Origin: Marinibacterium anthonyi
GTDB lineage: Bacteria > Pseudomonadota > Alphaproteobacteria > Rhodobacterales > Rhodobacteraceae
Direction of reading: 5' to 3'
NCBI GenBank assembly: GCA_003217735.2
Contig: CP031592.1
Location: forward strand, 1-64,000
DNA length: 64,000 nt
The position numbers and the translations under genes are program-made. Below the pieces are notes generated by a model. It did no database searches. It was not told the origin of the DNA and saw only the letters and a list, made by a program, of their open reading frames with translations. Below are positions 51,622-60,954 of the stretch, piece by piece; the first letter of the stretch is position 1, and each line of letters begins with the position of its first letter.

Positions 51622-54260
51622 GTTGCGTCCGATACGTCAGCCGACCGGGCCTGGTCCGTGGTCAGCGGAACCGTGCTGCCGGCAATTTCCTTGGATGTCG
51701 CGGTGCCGTCGGGGTCGTCCTGGCCCGCCAACCCGGTTTCGCCCCGAAGCGTGTTCAGCACGTGGCTGGCCAGCCGGCTGTCGGCGTCGAAATGGATCGG
51801 CCGGCCGTTGTCGGCCTGCGCCACCGCGGCCCCCTGCGCCCCGATATAGAAGGCATAGACCGGAAGGCCCGTGGCAATCGCCTCGTGGGTGGTGAAAGAG
51901 AAGGTTTCAGGCCAGATCGAGGGGATCAGCCATTCTGTGATCCCGTACCTTTCGACCAGGTCGGGCAGTTCGTCCAGCGTGTAATCGCCATGCACCGTCA
52001 CCGACGATGGCGGCATGTAGGCCGGGTCCACGTTGCCGATGATCACCACCTCCATCGTCTTGTCGGCCTCCACCATCCGGCCCAGGTCGGCCACCACGGC
52101 GGCCCCCTTCTGATAGCCGATATTGCCCAGCACGCCCACGGTGCGCACGCCGCCCGTCTGCGGCACCTCGATCACCGGCACGTGGGACAGCAGCCTGTGG
52201 GGCCGCAGCACCAGCTTGCCGGCATAGGCCGGATAGACCTGCGCCACCTGGGCATAGCTGTCGTCGGAAAACACCACGACCTCGTCCGCCGCCGCCAGCA
52301 TCTTGCCCCAGGCCGCGCGCCAGCCCGCCAACGAGATCTCGTCGCCATTGGGCCGGATCACCGTGTGCGCCGGATCCGTCCGCCCGTCCAGCACCGGGCC
52401 GCGATAGCGCCCGTCCTGGTCCAGCAGGGTATAGGCCGGGGTCAGCGGGAAGAAGTCGTGGAAGAGGACTTCCATCGTGTCGCCGTCGCGCTTCAGATCC
52501 AGCAGGAATTCCGGCAGCACCGCCGGATCCGGATCGCCCACCGCGCAGGAATAGACCACGTGGCGCCGCCGGATCGGCTCAAGCAGGCGCTGGATGAACT
52601 TCCAGTCGTCGGTCATGCCGGCCACCCGGCCCGCATCCGACACGACTTCCAGCTGCCAGCGCGCCGGGCCGCCCACGCGCAGGATCACCGCGGGCCGCCC
52701 CTTGTCCTTCAGGTCGGCCTTGATCCGGCGGTCCAGGTACATCTCGGCCCCGCCGCCCAGGGCATGGGCGATGTAGATCGGGAAACCGGTCTCTTCCCCG
52801 GCCTCGCCCGGGCGGCTCATCGCCCAGGCGATCGACAGCGCCACGCGCGCCGTCACCAGCGGGTCGGCGGCGATGAAGGTCTGCACCTCCATGTCGTAGG
52901 GCGGATAGCGGCGCGATATCGTCTCGTTGTTCTTCTTGACGAGCTTCAGCTTTTCCTCGCTGCCAAAGCTTTCGCCGCCCCGGTGTTCGACGAAAAGCCC
53001 CGGCAGGCCGAGGTGCCGGCCGCCCAGGCGGCGGACCTTCTGGCACCAGTCGACCTCCTCGCCGTAGCCGCGCCCGAAGGAGGTGTCGAATTCCGGTTCC
53101 TTCTTCAGGAAGTCGATGTTCATCGCCATGCAGAAGCCCACGCCGGTGGGCGTGACCGACAGCGTCGCCTCGGGGTTGAAGGTCTGCGCCATCGCGTCCA
53201 TCGCGTCGCCCTGCCCCGGTTCGATCACCGTGCGTTCGCAGATCGCGGGCACCGAAAAGATCTCGGCGTCGTTGGACATCGGCGTGACGGTGGCGATGTC
53301 CTCGTGCATCAGGATCGGGCGCAGCATCCGGCTGGCCCATTTCGCGGGCACGAAGGCGTCCGAGTTCAGCAGCAGCACGTGGTTGCCGCGCTTGATGGCC
53401 TCGGCAAAGCCCCGGTTGACGGAGGCGATGAAGCCCTTGTTCTGCTCGTTCAGCAGCAGCGTGATGCGGCCCGGCGTCCCGGCCTCCTGCGCGGCGACCC
53501 ACTCGGTCAGCCAGGGGCGGACTTCAGGATCGGAGGAGCAATCCTCGATCACCACCAGGTGCCAGGGCAGGTCGGTGTTCTTCACCACCCGGGCCAGCAC
53601 GTCGGGCAGCAGGGAAAAGGCGTTGTAGACCGGCAGCACGATGGTCACCGGGCAGGGTTCGGGCCAGTCGGCGGGCCAGCGCGGGTCCTCGAACAGCAGG
53701 CTTTCCATCGGCGCCGCCTCGGGCCGGGTTTCCAGGCCCAGGATGCGCTTGACCTCGGCGCGCGCCGCCGGATCGCCGGTGCGCATCGCCTTGATCGCAT
53801 GGGGCGCGGCCTTCAGCAGCGCCTTGAGGAAACTCAGGAACAGGCGCGCGCTGTTGCGCTTCAGCCGCCAGCGGCTGATCGGGGCGCAATGGTGTTCGAC
53901 CTTCTGCTGGCCGACCTCGGCCAGGATGGTAAACCGGCTGTTGCCATAGGGCTGCGTCACCTCGAACCCCACGCGGGGGGAAATCTTGTGCACTTCGGCG
54001 ACGTCGGTGCGCAGGATGCCGGGGCGGGTCGTCACCCGGCCCAGGCCGGAAATCAGCGTGATCTTCTCGGCGGTGGACCAGCCGTAGAAGGTGACCTTGT
54101 CGCCATTCATCACCACCCGGTCCACGTGGCCGGTCAGCCGTCCGGTATCAAGCTTCTTCGTCTTCGGATCGGCATAGGCCCCGAAGGAAAAACCCGTCAC
54201 GACCATGTGCCGGTGTTGCCGGGCATAACGCCTGAACAGGCCAAGCAATCTTGTGAACAC
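51618..54260 (-). CDS. Large bimodular glycosyltransferase (GT2 + GT-B-like)
   Basis: GTG at 54260 is preferred (AGGAG 10 bp upstream), giving 880 residues; the frame is open to 54389 without similarity. After about 185 N-terminal residues comes a GT2 domain: [58 protein letters not shown], and [20 protein letters not shown]. The second half has a GT-B-like fold: [20 protein letters not shown] and [20 protein letters not shown] with the donor-site Glu. The layout parallels the 1069-residue enzyme at 35972. It heads an operon with the acetyltransferase and ST7. Confidence 0.82.
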   Translation of the reverse strand: MFTRLLGLFRRYARQHRHMVVTGFSFGAYADPKTKKLDTGRLTGHVDRVVMNGDKVTFYGWSTAEKITLISGLGRVTTRPGILRTDVAEVHKISPRVGFEVTQPYGNSRFTILAEVGQQKVEHHCAPISRWRLKRNSARLFLSFLKALLKAAPHAIKAMRTGDPAARAEVKRILGLETRPEAAPMESLLFEDPRWPADWPEPCPVTIVLPVYNAFSLLPDVLARVVKNTDLPWHLVVIEDCSSDPEVRPWLTEWVAAQEAGTPGRITLLLNEQNKGFIASVNRGFAEAIKRGNHVLLLNSDAFVPAKWASRMLRPILMHEDIATVTPMSNDAEIFSVPAICERTVIEPGQGDAMDAMAQTFNPEATLSVTPTGVGFCMAMNIDFLKKEPEFDTSFGRGYGEEVDWCQKVRRLGGRHLGLPGLFVEHRGGESFGSEEKLKLVKKNNETISRRYPPYDMEVQTFIAADPLVTARVALSIAWAMSRPGEAGEETGFPIYIAHALGGGAEMYLDRRIKADLKDKGRPAVILRVGGPARWQLEVVSDAGRVAGMTDDWKFIQRLLEPIRRRHVVYSCAVGDPDPAVLPEFLLDLKRDGDTMEVLFHDFFPLTPAYTLLDQDGRYRGPVLDGRTDPAHTVIRPNGDEISLAGWRAAWGKMLAAADEVVVFSDDSYAQVAQVYPAYAGKLVLRPHRLLSHVPVIEVPQTGGVRTVGVLGNIGYQKGAAVVADLGRMVEADKTMEVVIIGNVDPAYMPPSSVTVHGDYTLDELPDLVERYGITEWLIPSIWPETFSFTTHEAIATGLPVYAFYIGAQGAAVAQADNGRPIHFDADSRLASHVLNTLRGETGLAGQDDPDGTATSKEIAGSTVPLTTDQARSADVSDAT

Positions 54261-54506
54261 GCTGCTGGATGCTCCTGTTATCCGTCCGGCCGCACGCCAA
54301 GGCGGCAGCCCCGACGGACCTAGCGGGAAGTGCCGCCCGTGTAAATCACCGCCCCCCCGCAAGAGGCCCCTGTGGCGCGCGGCCGCCACGCCTGCCTGCT
54401 GGCTGCGCGTCCCAATGCCCCCGATGCCCCCCCTGCGCCGCCATGCCGCTTGCCAGGGCGGGCCGGGCCATGCCAGTCACCGGGGATACGGCCGCCGGAG
54501 ACCGGG

Positions 54507-55814
54507 ATGAAACCCAACATCGTCGTCATCAGCATGGATGACGCCATCGCCTACTGGAAATACCGCCGTGTCTTCGGCAAGCGGCTGATGACGCCGTCGC
54601 TGGACGCGATCTGCGCCCAGTCCACCGCCTTTCACGCCGCCTATTGCCAGTCGCCGCTGTGCGGGCCGTCGCGGTCCAGCTTCATGTCGGCGCGCTCGCC
54701 CCATGACACGGGGGTCTTCGACAACCGCACCAGCATCTTCGACGCCCTGCCCGCGACCGAGATGTGGGGGTACCGGCTGCGCGAGGCCGGGTTCTTCTGT
54801 TCCTCGGGGGGCAAGGTGCACCACGGCTTCCGCCCGCTGCCCGAGGACGTGCACGACCAGCTTTACGACGACGAGCGCAAGCATTTCCGCATCGACATCC
54901 GCCTGCCCAAGCAGAAGGCCCAGGTGAAGCTGGGCGGCCATGCCGGGGGGCTGGCCACCACCGATCCCGACGACGACGGCTATTACTACGACGCCCATTC
55001 CGCCGCCTCGTTCCGCAAGTTCATCGACGGCTACGACGGCGACCGCCCGTTCTACCGCGAAGTCGGCTTCTTCGGGCCGCACGGTCCCTTCATCACCCCC
55101 CTGCCCTACAAGCAGATGTACCGCCTGCCGACGCTGCACCAGCCCAAGGACTGGGTCAGGGGATACGACAGGAACCCGTTTGCCGAAGCGCACATGAAGA
55201 CCAACTTCAACGCGGCCAAGGTCAAGTACTGGAAGCGCAGCCTGCGCAACTACTTCTCGGCCTTCAGCCATGTGGATCATCACATCGGCGCGGTCTGGAA
55301 GACGCTGAAAGCCTCGCGCTTTGCCGACAACACCGTGGTGGTGATCCTGGCCGATCACGGCTTTCACCTTGGCGAAAAGGACCGGTTCCGCAAGACATCG
55401 CTTTGGGAACAGGTGGCGGGCGTGCCGCTGATCGTCCACGACCCCCGCCGGCCCGTCGCGCGCGAGGTCACCGACCCTGTCGGCCTGATTGACGTGGGCC
55501 GCACGGTGCTGGATTACGCCGGCGTGGCGCCGCTGAACAGCTACCGCGGCCTCTCGCTGCGCCCCCAGGTCGAAGGCCAGCCCGGCGATCCCGATCGCGT
55601 CATCCCCACCTTCCACCGGGGCAGCGTCGGCATCCGCAAGGGCGATTACCGCCTGATCCGCTACGAGGACGGCAGCATCGAATTGTTCGACATCGTCGCC
55701 GACTGGTGGCAGCTGAAAAACCTGGGCCGCGGCCACCCGGCTTTCCCGGGGATGATGGCCGCCCTGGTCACCAGCGCGGCCGACTATGGCCTGACCATAT
55801 CGGATACCGTCTGA
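54507..55814 (+). CDS. Sulfatase (Cys-type, formylglycine-dependent)
   Basis: From ATG 54507 the protein has 435 residues. CQSPLCGPSRSSFMSARSP near residue 47-66 contains the C-x-P-S-R signature in which Cys is converted to formylglycine, and KPNIVVISMDDA at the N-terminus holds the metal-binding Asp pair. ILADHGFHLGEKDRF near 281-295 gives further metal ligands. No signal peptide is visible, so it may act in the cytoplasm, or the start may be misplaced. A sulfatase among ten sulfotransferase genes suggests turnover or editing of a sulfated glycan. A maturase was not found in the window. Confidence 0.9.
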   Translation: MKPNIVVISMDDAIAYWKYRRVFGKRLMTPSLDAICAQSTAFHAAYCQSPLCGPSRSSFMSARSPHDTGVFDNRTSIFDALPATEMWGYRLREAGFFCSSGGKVHHGFRPLPEDVHDQLYDDERKHFRIDIRLPKQKAQVKLGGHAGGLATTDPDDDGYYYDAHSAASFRKFIDGYDGDRPFYREVGFFGPHGPFITPLPYKQMYRLPTLHQPKDWVRGYDRNPFAEAHMKTNFNAAKVKYWKRSLRNYFSAFSHVDHHIGAVWKTLKASRFADNTVVVILADHGFHLGEKDRFRKTSLWEQVAGVPLIVHDPRRPVAREVTDPVGLIDVGRTVLDYAGVAPLNSYRGLSLRPQVEGQPGDPDRVIPTFHRGSVGIRKGDYRLIRYEDGSIELFDIVADWWQLKNLGRGHPAFPGMMAALVTSAADYGLTISDTV

Positions 55815-55904
55815 CGCAACGCCCACTGCGCGGTGGCGCCACGATCCGTTCAGCCCACCGCGCTAGCCCTGTCGCCCAACACCGCCAGCGCGAGGGTGCA
55901 CCCA

Positions 55905-55952
55905 ATGGCAGAGACCTCTCCCACCCTTTCCCTGCCCTATATCCAACCGATC
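55905..55952 (+). pseudogene. DUF2793-type protein, N-terminal stub
   Basis: ATG with GAGG about 9 bp upstream reads AETSPTLSLPYIQP, the usual start of DUF2793 proteins (which continue with AQKHVTHNEAL). The match stops at about 55950, where foreign DNA begins. The C-terminal part of the same kind of protein reappears in the same direction at 58287. Confidence 0.65.
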
Positions 55953-56002
55953 GTGTCTCAGAAATGGTGGAAATTGAAAGGCAGCGTAATCTCCGGGTCA
56001 TT

Positions 56003-56215
56003 TGCAACTCACCCAACCGGCGGCGCCAACCGCCAGGGAGATGGTAATCCCCCCCGATCTTAAGGGGATGCGGACGTAGAATTTTCTCGGCAGGATGGAC
56101 GAGGAGAGTCCGATGAAGAAGACACGTTTCACAGAAGCCCAGATCATGGGTGTGTTGCGCCAGATGGAGGGCGGTGTGCCTGCCGAGCTGTGCCGTGAGC
56201 ATGGTATTGAACAGG
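56003..56215 (+). pseudogene. IS3-family fragment with start of orfA
   Basis: The end TGCAACTCACCCAACC near 56003 resembles the IS3 end at 58080. ATG 56113 then reads KKTRFTEAQIMGVLRQMEGG and ELCREHGI, the N-terminus of IS3 OrfA (helix-turn-helix). Similarity stops near 56210, so only the left end survives. Confidence 0.7.
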
Positions 56216-56261
56216 GCGAACTAACAATCGCGGACTCCATGGGGAGCACGTCAGCCTCCTT

Positions 56262-56483
56262 TCAGGAATCTAGCTCTTCCGCTGGAGCTGCGCCTTGGTG
56301 ATCGCACCGACCGGCCTCGGGAAACCCCTTGCCGTTGGCATTGAGATCCTCGTAAAGGCGCTTGAAATAATCATGAGCCTTGTCAGTGGGGCCGTATTTC
56401 TCAACATAATCCACGACTATGGCCTCAAGCTCTTCTCTATGTGACTTTCTCATCCAGTCATCCTCCGTAAGCTTTCGAACCAT
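56262..56483 (-). CDS. Small hypothetical protein with an upstream CtrA-like site
   Basis: The 73-residue product begins VRKLTEDDWMRKSHREELEA and IVVDYVEKYGPTDKAHDYFK, which looks like a soluble helical protein with real coding bias. The last 20 residues may derive from the neighbouring IS3 fragment. A TTAA-N7-TTAA site lies 13 bp before the start codon. I do not recognise the family. Confidence 0.5.
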   Translation of the reverse strand: MVRKLTEDDWMRKSHREELEAIVVDYVEKYGPTDKAHDYFKRLYEDLNANGKGFPEAGRCDHQGAAPAEELDS

Positions 56484-56495
56484 TCCAAAGACCGG

Positions 56496-56510
56496 TTAAT
56501 GAAACGTTAA
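56496..56510 (-). promoter_or_regulatory. CtrA-like binding site (TTAA-N7-TTAA)
   Basis: TTAATGAAACGTTAA fits the CtrA consensus and lies just upstream of the 73-residue gene. It has the same ACG in the spacer as the site at 39664. Confidence 0.55.
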
Positions 56511-56555
56511 CCCATCGTTGTTTTTGAAGACGCCTATCGACGCCACCCTCTACCG

Positions 56556-57733
56556 GGGCGCTGTTGGATAAATCAGCTTGCGAACGCAATCCCCCTTTAC
56601 CCGGGCGCACTTATCCTGCGGCCACGGTCATCGGGATGCCGAGAGCCGTGACACGGTTGAGGACCGCCACCCGGATCTGGACCTCTGCCACCTGGCGTTC
56701 GAAGTCCCGGGGCATCAGCCGCTGGCCGAGCAGCTTCACGCAGTTCATTCACGGACCGGCAGGGTGTTTCTGCAGGAAACATCCCGAGAGGTTTCGTCTC
56801 GACCCTGCTGCGCCGGTGGTACCCGCTCCAGTTCCGCCAGAGCGCCCGGCCCAGGTGCTTCGATGCTCGCAGGATCTCGTTGCGTGCGCGAGCGCCTGCC
56901 GTGTCCGGCGTCCGGGGCCGGGCGTTTCGACGAGGTGGGATGATCGCTGCTGCTCCACGGGCCGCAATGGCAACATGGCAGGCGCGTGTGTCGTAGGCAC
57001 CGTCAGCCGTGACGGTGGCGATGTCCTCGTTCGCCGGGATCTGGGCGAGCAGGTCCGGCAGCATCGGGGCGTCCACTGCCCGGCAGGCGCATGCGCAGCA
57101 TGCTGCCGAGAGGGGCCGACATTGCCGGACGTGACCTCGACCGCACGGATCTCCAGCGTTTCCTCATCAATTCCAAGGTGGATCTTGCGCCATACGCGCC
57201 GCTTGGAGCCGCCATGCTTGCGCGTGTGCCACTCGCCTTCGCCTTCCCCCTTGATGCCGGTGCTGTCGACAAGCAGGTAAAGCGCGCTCTTGGAGCCGCG
57301 ATACGGGATGGTCACGTCCAAGGTCTTCTGTCGCCGGGAAAGGGTGTTGAAGTCCGGCACGGCCCAGCCGCGTGCGGACAGCTCCAGTAGGCTCGCCACG
57401 AAACCAGTAGTCTGCCGGAGTGGCAGGCCGAGCAGGACCTTGATGGTAAGACAGCCCCGGATCGCGTTCGTCGGGGAATTGATTCCCCGGATTAATTCCT
57501 GATCCTCCTTGCCACCGTATGCCTGCTGGCGGTCGCGACGCCCGGAAGGCGCCGCTTCCCATTGCATGGAGGGATCGAACCAGACGGTCAGCGATCCGCG
57601 CTGCCTCAGCGCCTGATTGTACCTATGCCAGTTGGTGGTCTGGTACGTGGTCGTCGCCGGTCTGCTCATGGCCGCCAGCTATCATGCTGGATTCGCGCAG
57701 TGAATCCCCAGCCCCATTTGCGCAACAAGGCCC
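56556..57733 (-). mobile_element. IS5-family insertion sequence, decayed
   Basis: The ends GGGCGCTGTTGGATAAAT (56556-56573) and, on the other strand, GGGCCTTGTTGCGCAAAT (57716-57733) are the characteristic IS5-type termini and match at 13 of 18 positions. The single transposase gene inside is broken. No target duplication was seen. Confidence 0.8.
56611..57669 (-). pseudogene. IS5-family transposase, frameshifted
   Basis: Read from the right, MSRPATTTYQTTNWHRYNQA starts a normal IS5 transposase, through LLVDSTGIKGEGEGEWHTRK to IRAVEVTSGNVG. There the frame changes near 57075; the next frame gives PMLPDLLAQIPANED, VTADGAYDT and YHRRSRVETK. It changes again near 56760, after which CVKLLGQRLMPRDFERQVAE and a normal end follow in a third frame. 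An extra GGKEDQELIRGINSPTNA is inserted near the N-terminus. All three acidic catalytic residues can be found but never in one frame. Confidence 0.85.
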
Positions 57734-57734
57734 A

Positions 57735-58007
57735 CTACAGGTGAAAGTCGCCGATCACAACGACAGGCAGCATGCCAGATTCAATGGTCGAATGGGGAAA
57801 TACCACTTCCGCCTTATCAAGAGTCTCGAGTGTGAGAATCCCACGTTTTGCGCTGGCGCAGCTCTCCATCTCCTCCTGGTCCCCCACAAGCTTCCCGATT
57901 ATTGTCACGTAGCCATGGGCCACTTGTCTCATAAGCTGATAATAAACCGAAAAACTTCCGCCTTCGATCGTCACAACCCCAGCACCATCAATTGTCGGAC
58001 TAGCCAT
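57735..58007 (-). CDS. Small hypothetical protein beside the IS5 element
   Basis: The 90-residue product has GAGGAA 3-4 bp before the ATG and reads ASPTIDGAGVVTIEGGSFSV, YYQLMRQVAHGYVTIIGKLV, then VFPHSTIESGMLPVVVIGDF. Beta strands seem dominant. Its stop codon lies 2 bp outside the IS5 end, so the C-terminus may have been cut by that insertion. Family not recognised. Confidence 0.45.
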   Translation of the reverse strand: MASPTIDGAGVVTIEGGSFSVYYQLMRQVAHGYVTIIGKLVGDQEEMESCASAKRGILTLETLDKAEVVFPHSTIESGMLPVVVIGDFHL

Positions 58008-58028
58008 ACTTCCTCAGCGGATGCCCCG

Positions 58029-58130
58029 TGCACTGCTCCCCAACCTTGGACCGCCGGAAGCTGGATTTTCCCGGCAGTCTGCACTGCGCCCCAACCCTGG
58101 ACCGCCGGAAGCTGGATTTTCCCGGCAGTC
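58029..58130 (-). repeat. Tandem duplication of a 51-bp IS3 end
   Basis: Two 51-bp copies (58029-58079, 58080-58130) differ at two positions. Each begins TGCACTGC and contains GGACCGCCGGAAGCTGG. They lie outside the orfB stop codon, where the IS3 right end belongs, so the terminus appears duplicated. Confidence 0.75.
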
Positions 58131-58290
58131 TCACGATGACGGGCTGGTGACGCCATCGGGATAATGCATGGCAATCGGGACGTTGTATCCGATCGCGCTG
58201 TGAGGTCGGTCCTCGTTGTAGTGTCTACGCCAATCTTCCAGCTTTTCGCGGGCGTCGGCAAGGCTCATGAACCAGTGGGCGTTCAGGCAT
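58131..58290 (-). pseudogene. IS3-family fragment with end of orfB
   Basis: Read leftwards, ECLNAHWFMSLADAREKLED and RPHSAIGYNVP are the C-terminus of an IS3 OrfB transposase. Only about 50 codons remain. The orientation is opposite to the orfA piece at 56113, so the two cannot be one simple interrupted element. Confidence 0.8.
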
Positions 58291-58812
58291 TCAGACCGGA
58301 GCCTGGGCGCCGCCACGGGCCTTGCCGGCGGCGCCGCCGTCCTGCAGGGCGCCATCGATGTCACCCCGGGCCGGCTGGCGCGGGCCGATCACGCCTACGG
58401 GCCGGGCAACCTGCTGGGAACCGTGTCGGAAACCGGCGGCACGCCCACCGGCGCGGTGATCGAACGGGGCACGGCGAATGGCGGTACCCACGTCCGCTGG
58501 GCCGATGGCACCCAGGTCTGCACCGCAGTGCTGTCGCTGACCCAGGCCGCCGTCAACCGGGTCGAAACCGCCTGGACCTTTGCCATGCCCTTCGCCGCCA
58601 CCGGCGATCTTGTCGTGTCGGGGATGCTGGACGCCACCGGCTTCGCCACCACCGTCACCGGCCCCGGCATCGACGAGGTGCTGGCCCCCTGCGCCGTCAG
58701 CCTGACGGCCAGTGGCGCCACCGTGCGGATCTACCGGATCGCGGGCGGCACCGATTTCGTCGCCGGCGACACCGCCACCTGCCGGGTGACGGCGGTCGGC
58801 CGCTGGAGCTGA
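58287..58812 (+). pseudogene. DUF2793-type protein, C-terminal part
   Basis: The sequence NLLGTVSETGGTPTGAVIER, then HVRWADGTQVCTAVLSL, TWTF-like strands and VTAVGRWS at the end is the C-terminal module common in roseobacter DUF2793/phage-tail-like proteins. The first codons available (from 58267) belong to the IS3 fragment. Together with the stub at 55905 this shows one gene broken by insertions; about half of the usual middle is missing. Confidence 0.65.
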
Positions 58813-58904
58813 CCGCCCCGGGCCCCCGCGGGGGGCCCGATACTTGCCTTCCCGGGCGGGTCTGGTAACCAAGACGCTGGATCCGCACTGTCCGGGAAAA
58901 CGCC

Positions 58905-59981
58905 ATGCCCACTGCCCTCTATCTTCACATCGGACACGGCAAGACCGGCAGCAGCTACCTGCAATCCTCGCTTGCCCTGTCGCTGCCCGCGCTGGAGGCC
59001 GCCGGCATCTGCTATCCGATCGCGCCTGACATCGCGCGCTCGGCCGCCGAGGGCAATATCTCGGGCGGCAACATCCAGGGCCAGCCGGGCGCCTTCGCGA
59101 AACTCGCGGCCTCGGGGCGGGTGGCCGCAGACCGGCCCTGCCTGATCTCGGCCGAAAGCCTGTTCTACTACATCCTGAAGCACCCGCAGCGCTTTGCCGA
59201 GGATCTCGCCACCCTGCGCGGCCCCGATTCAGGTCCCGATTCAGGCCCCGACGGACGGCCCGCGCCGGTGCACGTGCTGCTGTACCTGCGCGACCCGCTG
59301 GATCACGCGGTGTCCCATTACCAGCAGGTGGTGAAGCGCGGCAATTACACAGGCACCCTGGCCGAAAACCTGGCCACCTACAGGATGCCCGCCCTGACCC
59401 TGCGCGTGCTGAACAGCCTGCGCGAGATCGGGGCAGAGGTCACGATCCGCAACTATTCGCTGCACCGCAACCGGCTGCTGGCCTCGATGGAAGACTGGCT
59501 GGACCTGCCCGCCGACACGCTTGCCCCGCCGCCGGTGGGCCAGGTCAACCGCTCGCCCACCCGGGCCGAACTGGAACTGCAGCGCCTCGTCAACCTCTCG
59601 AAGGCGCAGCAAAGCTGGCGCGTGGTCTCGGACCCGCTGTGCAACAAGCTGCCCGAGATCCGGTCCGAACAGCCGCCGCTGGATCCCGCCGCGCTGGCGG
59701 AGTTCCTGGCCAGGATGGACGCCGAGATGGGCGCCGACGATTATGCCGCCGCCGTGCCCGAGGCCGAACGCCCCCGGGTCGGCACGCCACAGGATTTCGA
59801 CGGCCGCTTCCCCGATCCCGACAGCCTGACCAATTACAGCTTCGACGCGGACCAGCTGCATGTGCTGGCCACCGCCATCGGCGCCGAGCTGAAGCGCGTG
59901 GACCACCTGCGCGAACAGCTCACCATGCTGCGCGCCCAGCTGGCCATGGCCAGGGGCCGGGCCCCCAGCGGCACCGAATAG
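58905..59981 (+). CDS. Sulfotransferase-like protein (ST8)
   Basis: The 358-residue protein begins ALYLHIGHGKTGSSYLQSSL, a PAPS-type loop near that of ST2, ST3 and ST6. VHVLLYLRDPLDHAVSHYQQ near residue 123-142 is the 3'-phosphate site. A short PDSGPDSGPDG repeat precedes it. The C-terminal 25 residues (EQLTMLRAQLAMARGRAP) form a helical tail. It is convergent with the next gene, 33 bp away. Confidence 0.75.
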   Translation: MPTALYLHIGHGKTGSSYLQSSLALSLPALEAAGICYPIAPDIARSAAEGNISGGNIQGQPGAFAKLAASGRVAADRPCLISAESLFYYILKHPQRFAEDLATLRGPDSGPDSGPDGRPAPVHVLLYLRDPLDHAVSHYQQVVKRGNYTGTLAENLATYRMPALTLRVLNSLREIGAEVTIRNYSLHRNRLLASMEDWLDLPADTLAPPPVGQVNRSPTRAELELQRLVNLSKAQQSWRVVSDPLCNKLPEIRSEQPPLDPAALAEFLARMDAEMGADDYAAAVPEAERPRVGTPQDFDGRFPDPDSLTNYSFDADQLHVLATAIGAELKRVDHLREQLTMLRAQLAMARGRAPSGTE

Positions 59982-60014
59982 GCGGCCAAACGGGAGGCCC
60001 TCTCACCCGCCCCC

Positions 60015-60950
60015 TCAGGCGCTCCGCTGCGCCGCGGCCAGGCGGTGGGTGATCCGGCTGACATGGTTCAGCCAGACCCGCAGGAAATCCTGCGCCGCCC
60101 CGTTCTGCTGCCCGTCGGGATGACGCGCCACCGCCGCGCGCATCCATTTCACCGGGTCGGGCGGCGCCGCCGCCAGGATCGCGGCGATCTCGTCCCGCCG
60201 GTCGGACACCGGCCCGATCGCATCGCTTTCAAAGAACGCCGCCGCGCCGATCTTGCGCATCTTGCCCAGGGCGTCGCGTTCCACCTGCGCCAGCTTCGCC
60301 GGCGCCGGCTTGGGCCGCGCCGCGCTGGTCTCGCGCCGTTTCGCGATGCGCGCCAGGTCCTGCTCGCGGTAGCCCTCGGGCACGTCCGGCGCCACGTGGG
60401 CCAGCGCCCGGCTCATCACCGTTTCCCAATCCGCCGTCAGCCGCGCCTGCGGCACCGTCAGGATGTGATCGGTCCGCGGCAGCTGCGCCAGCGCATGCAG
60501 CAGGATCAGCGCATCGCCGCAGGCGAACAGCGCGCCGCGCCCCCGCGGCCAGCTGTCATCGGGATCGGCCGCGCGCATCGCGTAGGACGCCGCGACCCGG
60601 TCCAGGCCACGCAGGCACAACAGCTGCGGCACCGGGCCCAGCTGGTCGTGCAGCGCGGCGAGGTTGTACAGGTAGGTCGGCGTCTTGTTGCCCCAGACCC
60701 GGATCTCGTCGCCCCGCGCCTGCATCGCCGTGACCTCGGCGACCGAGGCCGGGATCCACAGCGGATCGTCATGGGCCAGGAAATCGCGCGGCGCGCGGAT
60801 CGTCCCGTGGTCGAGGAAGGTCGGAAAGACCTCGTTGCCGCAATGCACGCCGGGCACCGCCGACAGATAGGAGGCCACGGCCGAGGTGCCGCTGCGTGGC
60901 AGGCCCCAGACCAGGAAGTCCAGCCCGCGCAAGTTCGAATTGTCAGTCAC
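60015..60950 (-). CDS. Sulfotransferase-like protein (ST9)
   Basis: The 311-residue protein has LDFLVWGLPRSGTSAVASYL near residue 10-29, the sulfotransfer_1/3-type PAPS loop, and LLCLRGLDRVAASYAMRAAD near 110-129, a plausible 3'-phosphate site. The middle (RVWGNKTPTYLYNLAALHDQ) also follows the family. It starts 5 bp after the acyltransferase-like gene, forming an operon of three genes read leftwards. Confidence 0.75.
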   Translation of the reverse strand: MTDNSNLRGLDFLVWGLPRSGTSAVASYLSAVPGVHCGNEVFPTFLDHGTIRAPRDFLAHDDPLWIPASVAEVTAMQARGDEIRVWGNKTPTYLYNLAALHDQLGPVPQLLCLRGLDRVAASYAMRAADPDDSWPRGRGALFACGDALILLHALAQLPRTDHILTVPQARLTADWETVMSRALAHVAPDVPEGYREQDLARIAKRRETSAARPKPAPAKLAQVERDALGKMRKIGAAAFFESDAIGPVSDRRDEIAAILAAAPPDPVKWMRAAVARHPDGQQNGAAQDFLRVWLNHVSRITHRLAAAQRSA

Positions 60951-60954
60951 CGGA

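Noticed and set aside
57519-58139. 206-codon plus-strand frame with an internal 17-residue repeat
   Set aside because: The repeat is the duplicated IS3 end and the rest lies antisense to the IS5 transposase and to the small gene at 57735.
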